A stretch of 39,359 bases of DNA from NCBI GenBank assembly GCA_025463055.1, contig JAOAPV010000123.1, positions 1-39,359 on the forward strand, read 5' to 3'. The notes below the pieces were generated by a model. The model saw nothing but the letters and a program-made list of their open reading frames with translations. It did not search any database and was not told the DNA's origin. Positions 1-7,331 of this stretch are shown piece by piece. Origin of the DNA: Candidatus Acidiferrum typicum (lineage in GTDB: Bacteria; Acidobacteriota; Terriglobia; Acidiferrales; UBA7541). The position numbers and the translations under genes are program-made. The first letter of the stretch is position 1, and each line of letters starts with the position of its first letter.

Positions 1-973
1 GCATATGCCGGCGGTGGAGTTTGGATTGAAGGCTGCTGACGCAGGGCGGCAGATGCGGTATGTCGATCAGGATCTGACGCTGGTGGCTTGCGGATCGAGC
101 GGTCCAGGGATGAGCACGTACCTGGAATGGGATCGCGCGGTGCTTGAGCAGTGCTATCCGTACGTGGATGCTATTTCGCTGCACCGGTACTTTACAAATG
201 AAGGCGCGGAAACCGGAGGCGACAGCTCCAAATTTCTCGCTTTGAACTTGAGCATGGAGCGGCAGATCGCTGAGGTAGCCTCGGTTTGCGATTTCGTGCG
301 TGGACGGCTGAAGTCGCCAAAAAAACTTTGGCTATCGTTTGACGAGTGGAATGTTTGGTATCGGGCGCGGAGTGGAGCAGCGGTGAATGGGAATCGGCAA
401 GAGGCGCCGCATTTACTCGAGGAAGTGTACAACCTGGAGGACGCACTGCTGGTTGGCGGGTGCATCAATACGCTGCTGCGTTCGGCGGACCGCGTGCGCC
501 TCGGCTGCCTGGCGCAGTTGGTCAACGTGATTGCGCCGCTGATGACGAATGCGAATGGACTGGTGCGGCAGACGATTTTGTATCCATATAGCTGGGCTTT
601 GCGGTATGGCAGGGGCGAGGTGCTGGACCTGGCTGTCCAAAACGGAGCGGTGTATGAGGTTTCGGCTAAGGAGAAAGCGCCTTATCTGGATATCGCTGGA
701 ACTCGCCAACCGGAGAATGGAATCGTATCGCTCTTTATTTTGAACCGTGATCTGGTGAAGCCGCGGCAATTGGAGCTGAATTGGGAAGACAAGCCTGCTA
801 CGAAAATGCTTACTTCGCTGGTGCTGACAGGCGCGGATCTGAAGGCTAGCAACGATTTCGGCGCGCCGAATCGCGTCGTGCCTAAAGAGGCGGAGAAGCC
901 CGTCGTAAGTGGAGACCGCACCATGATTGAGTTACCGCCGAGATCTTATTCCGTGTTTCAGTGGCAGGGTTAG
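1..973 (+). CDS. Alpha-L-arabinofuranosidase, GH51 family (3' part, 5' end outside window)
   Basis: C-terminal part of a GH51 retaining arabinofuranosidase, which releases terminal arabinose from arabinan or arabinoxylan. The frame is open to the left edge (the codon before the first ATG at 5 is His), so ATG 5 is probably internal. Seen: the family stretch LVACGSSG followed by TYLEWDR, then ISLHRYF, then LSFDEWNVWY, whose Glu (codon 344-346) matches the GH51 nucleophile. The acid/base Glu (NE motif) should lie upstream, outside the window. The last third is the beta-sandwich domain, ending in PRSYSVFQW, typical of the family terminus. The aldose 1-epimerase gene starts 22 bp downstream in the same direction, suggesting a sugar-utilisation operon. 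Family call is secure; exact substrate is not. Confidence 0.9.
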   Translation, partial: HMPAVEFGLKAADAGRQMRYVDQDLTLVACGSSGPGMSTYLEWDRAVLEQCYPYVDAISLHRYFTNEGAETGGDSSKFLALNLSMERQIAEVASVCDFVRGRLKSPKKLWLSFDEWNVWYRARSGAAVNGNRQEAPHLLEEVYNLEDALLVGGCINTLLRSADRVRLGCLAQLVNVIAPLMTNANGLVRQTILYPYSWALRYGRGEVLDLAVQNGAVYEVSAKEKAPYLDIAGTRQPENGIVSLFILNRDLVKPRQLELNWEDKPATKMLTSLVLTGADLKASNDFGAPNRVVPKEAEKPVVSGDRTMIELPPRSYSVFQWQG

Positions 974-995
974 GAGCACACGCAGGAGAGGATTA

Positions 996-2159
996 ATGAC
1001 CGCGAAACAAGTAGCGCGCAGGTTGCTCTATGCTTTAATACTCGTCGGCGAATTGACGCTTGCCGGCTCGCTGAGCTCGGAAGGAATGCGAGGAACCATT
1101 CGAAAACAATCGTTTGGCAAGACGAGTAGTGGAGAACCGATTGATCTGTATTCACTATCGAACAAAAAGGGGATGGAAGTTTCGATCACCAATTTTGGGG
1201 CTACTGTGGTCACTCTGCGCGTTCCTGATCGGGATGGGAAACCGGCAGACATTGTTCTGGGGTTTGACACATTGGAAGGCTACGAGAACGGAAAAAGTTA
1301 TTTTGGTGCGACCGTCGGAAGATATGCGAATCGCATTGGGGGCGGGACATTCTCTATTGATGGAAAGATTTACACACTGCCGAAGAATAATGGCAATAAC
1401 ACGCTGCACGGCGGAATCGTGGGATTCAACAGAAAAGTCTGGAAGGCGCGCGAGATCGCCTCAAAGGACGGCGAATCACTGGAGTTGTCGTATTTGAGCG
1501 CCGACGGAGAAGAGGGATTTCCGGGAAATCTTTCGGTCAAGGTTGTGTTCACGGTGCCCGCGGATCGCAACGAATTGAAAATAGACTACGCGGCCACGAC
1601 GGACAAGGACACCGTCCTCAATCTGAGTAATCATTCCTATTTCAATCTTGCGGGCGAAGGCAATGGCGACATCCTGGATCACGTAATAGCGATGCATGCG
1701 AAGCAATTCACGCCGGTGGATAAGACTTTGATCCCCACGGGTGAGTTGCGCGATGTGGCAGGCACGCCGATGGATTTCACGACTGCTACGCCGATTGGAA
1801 AGCGCATCAACGATAACTACGAGCAGCTCGTTTTCGGCAAAGGCTATGACCATAACTGGGTGATCGCGCGCTCTGGCGGCGGGACTGATTTGACGATCGC
1901 GGCGCAAGCGTCTGATCCGAAAAGCGGGCGCACGCTTGAGGTATTAACAACCGAACCGGGAGTCCAGTTCTACAGCGGAAATTTCCTCGACGGCTCCGCT
2001 AAGGGGAAAGGGGGCAAGGCTTACGGTCAACGGGCAGCTTTTTGCTTGGAAACACAGCACTTTCCGGATTCTCCCAACCATCCTAATTTCCCGAGCACAC
2101 TTCTAAAACCGGGCGCGGCTTTTCATTCGGAGACGGTGTTTCGCTTTTCCGCAAAGTAG
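996..2159 (+). CDS. Aldose 1-epimerase (galactose mutarotase), exported
   Basis: Interconverts alpha and beta anomers of aldoses such as galactose, arabinose or glucose. About 387 residues. An N-terminal hydrophobic stretch (residues 9-25) looks like a signal peptide, so the enzyme is likely periplasmic. Seen: FGATV near 68, GRYANRI at 108-114, NNTLHGG with His138, SNHSYFN with His213 (catalytic acid), and CLETQHFPDSPNHPNFP with Glu352 (catalytic base). This set defines the GalM family. The start at 996 is chosen over a longer frame from 927 because AGGAGAG at 984-990 is well placed and the protein then begins just before the signal peptide. It follows the GH51 gene by 22 bp, consistent with processing of sugars released outside the cytoplasm. 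Confidence 0.93.
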   Translation: MTAKQVARRLLYALILVGELTLAGSLSSEGMRGTIRKQSFGKTSSGEPIDLYSLSNKKGMEVSITNFGATVVTLRVPDRDGKPADIVLGFDTLEGYENGKSYFGATVGRYANRIGGGTFSIDGKIYTLPKNNGNNTLHGGIVGFNRKVWKAREIASKDGESLELSYLSADGEEGFPGNLSVKVVFTVPADRNELKIDYAATTDKDTVLNLSNHSYFNLAGEGNGDILDHVIAMHAKQFTPVDKTLIPTGELRDVAGTPMDFTTATPIGKRINDNYEQLVFGKGYDHNWVIARSGGGTDLTIAAQASDPKSGRTLEVLTTEPGVQFYSGNFLDGSAKGKGGKAYGQRAAFCLETQHFPDSPNHPNFPSTLLKPGAAFHSETVFRFSAK

Positions 2160-2193
2160 GCGCAAGCAAAAAACTTAATTGGCGGCAAGAGAG

Positions 2194-2244
2194 TGGCGCG
2201 CCCCGGGGAGATTCGAACTCCCGACCCTCTGCTTAGAATGCAGA
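2194..2244 (-). pseudogene. tRNA-Arg(TCT)-like 3' half, remnant
   Basis: Read on the minus strand, this has a perfect 5-bp anticodon stem (TCTGC/GCAGA) around loop ATTCTAA (anticodon TCT), a 5-nt variable loop, a perfect T-arm (GGGAG-TTCGAAT-CTCCC) and a 3' end finishing in CCA. Nine bases lie between T-stem and CCA instead of eight. Upstream on the minus strand I find only a weak TCAG-CGAT-CTGA hairpin and no 5' acceptor strand complementary to GGGGCGC. It therefore appears to be a detached or decayed 3' half, not a working tRNA. It could be an att-like remnant of an element that once integrated at a tRNA-Arg gene, but no integrase is visible. Confidence 0.6.
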
Positions 2245-2290
2245 TCGTCAGATCGCTGAGCAACCATATTTATTTGCTAGAATTGGAGCA

Positions 2291-2367
2291 GACCCCGTAG
2301 CTCAATCGGATAGAGCGCCAGCCTTCTAAGCTGGATGTTGTCGGTTCAAGTCCGACCGGGGTCGCCA
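2291..2367 (+). tRNA. tRNA-Arg (anticodon TCT)
   Basis: Complete 77-nt cloverleaf: acceptor GACCCCG pairs with CGGGGTC, D-stem GCTC/GAGC, anticodon stem CCAGC/GCTGG around loop CTTCTAA (anticodon TCT, reads AGA/AGG), 5-nt variable loop, T-stem GTCGG/CCGAC with loop TTCAAGT, discriminator G and an encoded CCA at 2365-2367. All stems are perfect. It lies between two tRNA-like fragments on the opposite strand. Confidence 0.97.
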
Positions 2368-2371
2368 TCGT

Positions 2372-2391
2372 TCCCGCTGAGCTACGGCCGC
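2372..2391 (-). pseudogene. tRNA 5'-half-like fragment
   Basis: On the minus strand this reads GCGGCCG, TA, GCTC, AGCGGGA: a plausible 5' acceptor strand, the invariant T8-A9 and the first D-arm strand. The sequence then runs into the antisense of the intact tRNA-Arg, so the rest is missing. The acceptor does not pair well with the 3'-half fragment at 2194-2244, so the two need not come from one gene. At 20 nt a chance match cannot be excluded. Confidence 0.35.
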
Positions 2392-2478
2392 TCCGAGGCT
2401 ACAAATACAGCGTGAGCCGGATGTGCTCGAGGCCTTTGGCTGGCTACGCTCTTTATAGTGGATCGCTAGGAGAACACT

Positions 2479-2709
2479 ATGAAGACACCTCGCAAAGGCC
2501 CTTCGGACTCTGCCGCTGAGAGTTCACCTGCTCGCGGCAAAGGACGAACCGAGAGCTCCCAGCGCAGTAAGAAGAAAGCGACTTCTAGCGACGGCGGTCA
2601 GCGGCCCAACTCAAAAATACAAGACCTCCCTCCAAACGAGAATATTCGTAAGCGCGCCGACGAGGTTTACGGCGACACCGAAATTCCTGAGCGCAAACCG
2701 GGTACTTAG
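2479..2709 (+). CDS. Small hydrophilic basic protein, unknown function
   Basis: A 76-residue protein, rich in Ser, Lys, Arg, Gly and Pro and without hydrophobic stretches. It is probably disordered for residues 1-50, followed by a charged segment NIRKRADEVYG. A good ribosome binding site, AGGAGA at 2468-2473, precedes the ATG, which supports translation. I do not recognise a family. It lies just upstream of the polymerase gene of the end-joining operon. A DNA- or RNA-associated role would fit the composition but is only a guess. Confidence 0.6.
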   Translation: MKTPRKGPSDSAAESSPARGKGRTESSQRSKKKATSSDGGQRPNSKIQDLPPNENIRKRADEVYGDTEIPERKPGT

Positions 2710-2801
2710 TCCAGTTCCGTCGCCCGCGTGGTGCTCTCCGGGCGCGATTGGGGAAAAGAACCTGCCAGCCTGCGGCAGAGTCTAAGAATTGGGCGCACGG
2801 C

Positions 2802-3794
2802 ATGGTTCCAGTTGCAGCGACGAAAGGCCAAACGAGCACACGCTCTCGTCCGCGTGTGAAGAACCGAGCCGCGCCGGTTCAGATCCCTGAAAATGTGACG
2901 GACGCCGAAATCACGGTGGAGGGCGGCACCGTAAAGCTCACCAATCTGCAAAAGATTTTCTGGCCCAAGCTGCGGCTGACCAAGCGCGACCTCTTGCAAT
3001 ATTACGCAGATGTCTCACCTTGGCTGTTGCCACACGTAAGAGACCGCGCCATGGTGATGAAGCGCTATCCCAACGGGATTAACGGTCCATTTTTCTTTAT
3101 GAAGCGCGCGCCCGCGCCGCGGCCTTCTTCGATTCCAATCTGTCCCATCGAGCACGCTTCGGGCAACGTCATCGGCTTCCCGGTGATTCAGCATCTTGCG
3201 TCCTTGCTCTGGCTGGTGAACCTCGGGTGCATCGATCTGAATCCGTGGTACGCGCGATGCGATGACGTTCACCGCCCGGACTATCTACATTTTGATCTCG
3301 ACCCGGTGGAGGGGACTCCATTTCCGCGCGTGCTGGAGACGGCTCTGCTGGTCCGTGATGCGCTGGCCTCGATGGAAATCACCAGCTATGCGAAGACGAC
3401 TGGCTCGCGGGGCGTCCACGTGTATGTTCCCATCGTGCGAGGACCGGATCAAAAGCAAGTCTGGAGCTTCGCCAAGAAATTCTCGAAGGAGCTAGAGAAA
3501 CAGCATCCGAAAATTGTCACCGCAGAGTATCGCGTCGCCAAACGCCCCAAGGGGCGAGTTCTAGTCGACTACAACCAGAACGCGTGGAACCGCACGCTTG
3601 CCTCGGTCTATTCGGTTCGGCCAAAACCGCTGGCGACCGTTTCAACTCCGGTGACCTGGAAAGAAGTCGAACGCGGCGTGCGCATCGAGGACTTCACGAT
3701 GATGAACGTGCCGCAACGACTTAAAAAGCTCGGCGATTTGTGGGAGCCGCTGCTCTGGGAAAAAGAGCGCGTGCGCCTTGAACGCTTCCTATGA
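2802..3794 (+). CDS. ligD: LigD-type polymerase domain protein (non-homologous end joining)
   Basis: Stand-alone primase-polymerase of the archaeo-eukaryotic primase superfamily, as in the LigD polymerase domain. It fills and extends ends during Ku-dependent double-strand break repair. Seen (about 330 residues): LTNLQKIFWP at 46-55, KRYPNGI at 87-93, HFDLDP with metal-binding Asp165 and Asp167, TGSRGVHVYVP with His206, and VLVDYNQN with the third Asp near 256. The phosphoesterase and ligase domains of three-domain LigD are absent here. The frame extends to a TTG at 2748, but ATG 2802 is preferred; neither has a strong ribosome binding site. The stop overlaps the ligase start by 4 bp (ATGA), implying coupled translation. 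No Ku gene is in the window. Confidence 0.93.
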   Translation: MVPVAATKGQTSTRSRPRVKNRAAPVQIPENVTDAEITVEGGTVKLTNLQKIFWPKLRLTKRDLLQYYADVSPWLLPHVRDRAMVMKRYPNGINGPFFFMKRAPAPRPSSIPICPIEHASGNVIGFPVIQHLASLLWLVNLGCIDLNPWYARCDDVHRPDYLHFDLDPVEGTPFPRVLETALLVRDALASMEITSYAKTTGSRGVHVYVPIVRGPDQKQVWSFAKKFSKELEKQHPKIVTAEYRVAKRPKGRVLVDYNQNAWNRTLASVYSVRPKPLATVSTPVTWKEVERGVRIEDFTMMNVPQRLKKLGDLWEPLLWEKERVRLERFL

Positions 3795-4816
3795 GCCTGC
3801 CGATCAGCAAGAAATTTTTGCCAATGGAGGCGCAACCGGCAACCGAGCTTCCTGCCGGCCCCGAGTGGCACTACGAGCCAAAGTGGGACGGATTTCGCTG
3901 CTTGGCATTTCGCGACGACGGGAAAGTCGAACTCGTATCAAAATCACAAAAGCCTCTGACACGCTATTTTCCGGAACTCGTTGCCGAACTGAGCTCTCTC
4001 AAGGCTAAGAACTTCGTGCTGGATGGCGAAATTGTGATTCCCGTCGATGGCAAGCTTTCGTTCGACAATTTGCTGATGCGCATTCACCCTGCGGAAAGCC
4101 GCATTCGAAAGCTAAGCGCAGAAACTCCTTGTGTGTTTATCGTGTTTGATCTGCTTGTGGATGAGTACGGCAAGCCGCTGATCGGGCTGCCGCTTCACGA
4201 GCGCCGGCGTAAGTTGGAAGCTTTCGCGAAAAAGTATTTCAAGAAAGAGGGACTAATCCGCCTGTCGCCGATGACTCGCGATCTTTCGGTTGCGCGCAAA
4301 TGGTTCCACATGGGCGTGGGCCTGGACGGTATTGTCGCTAAGCGCGAGGATCTGCCTTATCAGTCCGGTGAGCGCACTGGCATGCAGAAGATCAAGAAGC
4401 AGCGTACGGCAGACTGCGTGGTGGGAGGTTTTCGTTACCTGGAAAAGAAAAAGCTGGTCGGCTCATTGCTGCTAGGTCTTTACAATGACGAGGGTTTGCT
4501 CGATCACGTCGGCTTCACATCTTCGATTCGTAACGAAGACCGGCAGCAGTTGACGAAGAGATTGGAGAAAATGATTAAGCCTCCCGGCTTCACGGGAAAA
4601 GCTCCCGGCGGCTTGAGTCGCTGGAGCACGAAGCACTCCATGGAATGGCAGCCGCTTGAGCCGAAGCTCGTCGCCGAGGTGCAATTCGATCATTTCACCG
4701 GGGGCCGATTTCGGCACGGCACGAAGTTCCTGCGTTGGCGACCTGAGAAGGACCCACGGCAATGTACGATGGAGCAGGTTCAGCGAGAGGATCGTTCGGC
4801 GCTAGATTTGCTGTGA
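3791..4816 (+). CDS. ATP-dependent DNA ligase (LigC/LigD-type)
   Basis: Seals nicks or ends by adenylating an active-site Lys, partner of the preceding polymerase. Seen (341 residues): motif I YEPKWDGFR with Lys31, motif III FVLDGEIVI with Glu80, motif IIIa VFIVFDLL near 115, motif IV LDGIVAKR at 178-185, motif V KIKKQRTADCVV, and a C-terminal OB-fold ending in FDHFTGGRFRHG and FLRWRPEKDP (motif VI region). Length fits a two-domain ligase with only nucleotidyltransferase and OB folds. Motif IV has Asp instead of the commoner Glu, as I recall for LigC-like enzymes. It overlaps the polymerase gene by 4 bp, and its 3' end overlaps the convergent gene by 37 bp. Confidence 0.93.
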   Translation: MSLPISKKFLPMEAQPATELPAGPEWHYEPKWDGFRCLAFRDDGKVELVSKSQKPLTRYFPELVAELSSLKAKNFVLDGEIVIPVDGKLSFDNLLMRIHPAESRIRKLSAETPCVFIVFDLLVDEYGKPLIGLPLHERRRKLEAFAKKYFKKEGLIRLSPMTRDLSVARKWFHMGVGLDGIVAKREDLPYQSGERTGMQKIKKQRTADCVVGGFRYLEKKKLVGSLLLGLYNDEGLLDHVGFTSSIRNEDRQQLTKRLEKMIKPPGFTGKAPGGLSRWSTKHSMEWQPLEPKLVAEVQFDHFTGGRFRHGTKFLRWRPEKDPRQCTMEQVQREDRSALDLL

Positions 4817-5511
4817 TTTTGCATAGGCCGGCTGACAACTATCTTTGGAAGCTTTGCGGGCCTAGGGCCGTGCCGTTCACCAGTGGCAATTGCCACGTAA
4901 TTTAATTCCACTTTCTCTCGCACGCACCGCAGCATCAGTCCGCCCCGGCTCATGTCGCCGCGCCCGGCGAATTCTGTAGGGAAAACTAGCTTGTCGCCGA
5001 AAATAGCCAGCAGTGGCTCCACATATTTTGGTGTCGCAACGCTGCCTAGTAGTACAACATCGCAATCATTGCCGAGCTGCTTGTGAAGACGGCGTGCGTC
5101 GCGCTCCAGCGGAATTCGGTAGCGTGGTTCAGACGCATCGACGGGCACGGCTGAAATTTCGCAAAGGTCGGACTGAGTAATGAGTGCGTCAGGGGACATT
5201 AGTCCGCCGCAGGCCGTGATGACCAGCACTCCGGGCGCACCATCGGGAGGAGCCGCGAACGTGCTCGCGTATGCCAGCTTGCCGCGAAAATAGAGCCCGC
5301 TGATGAAGCTAAACGCCTCGCCAAGCGCGAGTCCCCCATTCCTTAGCCGGAGCGCCAGCCCGAACATCGCGCCTTCCCGCAGGAGCAATTGTGCGCGCTT
5401 GCCGGCGGCGTTCGCCGGGGAGAGAAGGAACACCCGGTTTGGGCGCAGCGCAGCCCCTCGCTTTGATTTTGGCTTTATCGGATGATCCCGCACCTCTAAA
5501 TAATATCCCAT
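4780..5511 (-). CDS. Conserved protein of unknown function
   Basis: A 243-residue soluble protein beginning MGYYLEVRDHPIKPKSKRG and continuing with RPNRVFLLSPANAAGKRAQ. A glycine-rich central part (FSFISGLYFRGKLAYA) is followed by LVITACGGL and VVLLGSVATPKYVEPLL, which looks like an alpha/beta fold, then FVG-like FAGRGDMSRGGLMLRC near 190-205. I have the impression of a conserved bacterial family with this N-terminus but know no function for it. No signal peptide or membrane segment. It is convergent with the ligase gene and overlaps it by 37 bp. Mixed alpha/beta, Cys-containing motifs and the GRGDMSRGG loop suggest nucleotide or nucleic-acid handling, but that is speculative. Confidence 0.8.
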   Translation of the reverse strand: MGYYLEVRDHPIKPKSKRGAALRPNRVFLLSPANAAGKRAQLLLREGAMFGLALRLRNGGLALGEAFSFISGLYFRGKLAYASTFAAPPDGAPGVLVITACGGLMSPDALITQSDLCEISAVPVDASEPRYRIPLERDARRLHKQLGNDCDVVLLGSVATPKYVEPLLAIFGDKLVFPTEFAGRGDMSRGGLMLRCVREKVELNYVAIATGERHGPRPAKLPKIVVSRPMQNHSKSSAERSSR

Positions 5512-5751
5512 CGCAAAGAGCGGGCCTAACCGACTGAATTTTCCGTTTTCGAGCCGAACTGAAGACGCTTACCGGATGTTCCGCCCGCGCCTGCCGGAAA
5601 AGGTGGATGGAGCTGTGTGCACGCGGAGAGTTCAAGCGCAGACTAACTTCCGGCGCTGGGATCACCATAAAATTTACTGGATGCAACGAAGCAAAGAGTT
5701 CACACTGGGCAGCGCAAAAATTGCAAGCGTAATGCTAAAGCCGATGCCTAG

Positions 5752-6717
5752 ATGACCCGAACCCTTCTGATTGATACCGACACAGCTTCCGACGATGCTG
5801 TGGCGCTCATTATGGCGCTGCGCTCACCCGACGTTCGGGTTGCCGCCATAACCGTGGTCGCCGGTAACGCACCCGTCGCGCAGGCCACCAGCAATGCTTT
5901 ATTCACCGTGGAACTGTGCGGCGCGAATGTCCCGGTTTACTCTGGGGCGGAAGCTCCTCTCCTGCGAAAACTCGTAATCGCGGACTGGTTTCACGGGGCC
6001 GACGGCTTAGGTGATCATGGCTACAAGCCTGCCAAGCGCCGTGCGGAGCCCGGCCACGCCGTCGACGCGCTGATTCAAACCGTGCGCGATAATCCGGGCA
6101 TAGAGATCGTCACTTTGGGTCCGCTCACGAATTTGGCGATGGCCTTGCTCCGCGAGCCGAAACTCGCCGCTTCCGTGAAGCGCTGCGTCGTAATGGGCGG
6201 CGCACCGTGCTGCGTAGGCAACGTGACGCCCGCCGCCGAGTTCAACCTTTGGGTGGACCCCGAGGCTGCGCGCATTGTCTTCCGCTCTGGGCTGCCTCTC
6301 GAAATGGTAGGCTGGCAATTGTGCTGCGGAGGCGCTGCTCTCGATGAGAAAGATGTGGCTCGAGCGCTTGCGCTCAAAAATCCGGTTGCGGAATTTGCGA
6401 TACGTTGCAACAGCGCCGCGTCCGAGGCATTTTTCAAGCAGACGGGGCAAAGAGGCATCTCGTTGCCCGATCCGGTGACGATGGGCATTGCGCTAAATCC
6501 TGCGCTTTGCACTTCATGGAGCGCGCATTATGTCGAAATCGAAGTCTCGAGCGATCTCACCCGCGGTATGACCCTTGTCGATCGCCTGAACGTTGCCACG
6601 GATCCGAGGAATAGGGATGTCTGGGCGAATGCCATCGAACAAGATCGCAAGGTGCATTTGTGCTGGAGCCTTGACATCCCCAAGTGGAAGGAACTCCTAT
6701 TTTCTGCGCTGACCTGA
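5752..6717 (+). CDS. Nucleoside hydrolase (IU-NH family)
   Basis: Hydrolyses the N-glycosidic bond of ribonucleosides to base and ribose, a Ca2+-dependent salvage reaction. About 321 residues, normal for the family. Seen: the signature DTDTASDD (Asp8, Asp10, Asp14, Asp15), HGADGLGD at 81-88, LGPLTNLA at 122-129, and EFNLWVDPEAA at 163-172. The C-terminal metal-binding Asp is present in SLPDPVTM (Asp240). The residue before it, a catalytic His in classical inosine-uridine hydrolases, is Pro239. A different leaving-group activation or substrate is therefore likely. The HIT gene follows 35 bp downstream, so both may be co-transcribed in nucleotide salvage. Confidence 0.92.
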   Translation: MTRTLLIDTDTASDDAVALIMALRSPDVRVAAITVVAGNAPVAQATSNALFTVELCGANVPVYSGAEAPLLRKLVIADWFHGADGLGDHGYKPAKRRAEPGHAVDALIQTVRDNPGIEIVTLGPLTNLAMALLREPKLAASVKRCVVMGGAPCCVGNVTPAAEFNLWVDPEAARIVFRSGLPLEMVGWQLCCGGAALDEKDVARALALKNPVAEFAIRCNSAASEAFFKQTGQRGISLPDPVTMGIALNPALCTSWSAHYVEIEVSSDLTRGMTLVDRLNVATDPRNRDVWANAIEQDRKVHLCWSLDIPKWKELLFSALT

Positions 6718-6752
6718 CGCATACTCTTTTCAAAGTTCTCTTCTGATCGCTC

Positions 6753-7211
6753 ATGAGCCTGCAATTCCGCACATTTGACGAAAACTGCGCGTTCTGTAAA
6801 GTCGTTCGAGACGACGACGGCTTTCGCGTTTTCGAGGATGAGCATACGATTGCATTCCTCGACCATCGCCCTCTCTTTCCGGGCCATTGCCTCCTGATCC
6901 CCAAGGCACATCTCGAAACAATCACGGACTTGCCGGATTCGCTGCTTACGCCACTGTTCGCCAACGTGCGCATGCTTTCGGCCGCCGTCGAACTGGCCAT
7001 GCACGCACAAGGCACCTTCATCGCCGCCAACAATCGTGTCAGCCAGAGCGTTCCGCACTTCCACGTGCACATCGTCCCTCGAACGAAAGGCGACGGCCTA
7101 AAAGGGTTCTTCTGGCCGCGGCGCAAATACAAAAATCCCGAAGAGATCGCTTCGGTAATAAGCGAGCTGCATGCGGCCATTGCTCAGGTTCGACTTCCCA
7201 AAAGCGACTAG
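6753..7211 (+). CDS. HIT family nucleotide hydrolase/transferase
   Basis: Histidine-triad protein of 152 residues. Such enzymes hydrolyse or transfer nucleotide phosphates (for example AMP-lysine, diadenosine polyphosphates). Seen: CAFC at 12-15 (a possible half zinc site as in many bacterial HIT proteins), HRPLFPGHCLLIPK at 38-51, NNRVSQSVPHFHVHIVPR with the triad His102, His104, His106; the middle His is the expected nucleophile. It is downstream of the nucleoside hydrolase and 120 bp upstream of galE. The galE neighbour is suggestive, since GalT belongs to the same superfamily, but the short length and motif fit a Hint/Fhit-type protein rather than GalT. Confidence 0.93.
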   Translation: MSLQFRTFDENCAFCKVVRDDDGFRVFEDEHTIAFLDHRPLFPGHCLLIPKAHLETITDLPDSLLTPLFANVRMLSAAVELAMHAQGTFIAANNRVSQSVPHFHVHIVPRTKGDGLKGFFWPRRKYKNPEEIASVISELHAAIAQVRLPKSD

Positions 7212-7331
7212 CGTCCCAACTCGAGCACCTGATTCCGGCCGCCCGCTGGCGCTCGCGCTCGATTCTTGATGTAATTCCTTGGGCCTTCGGACCGCACAAA
7301 AGTCTGACGTCGTCGCAAAGGGAAAAGCTAA

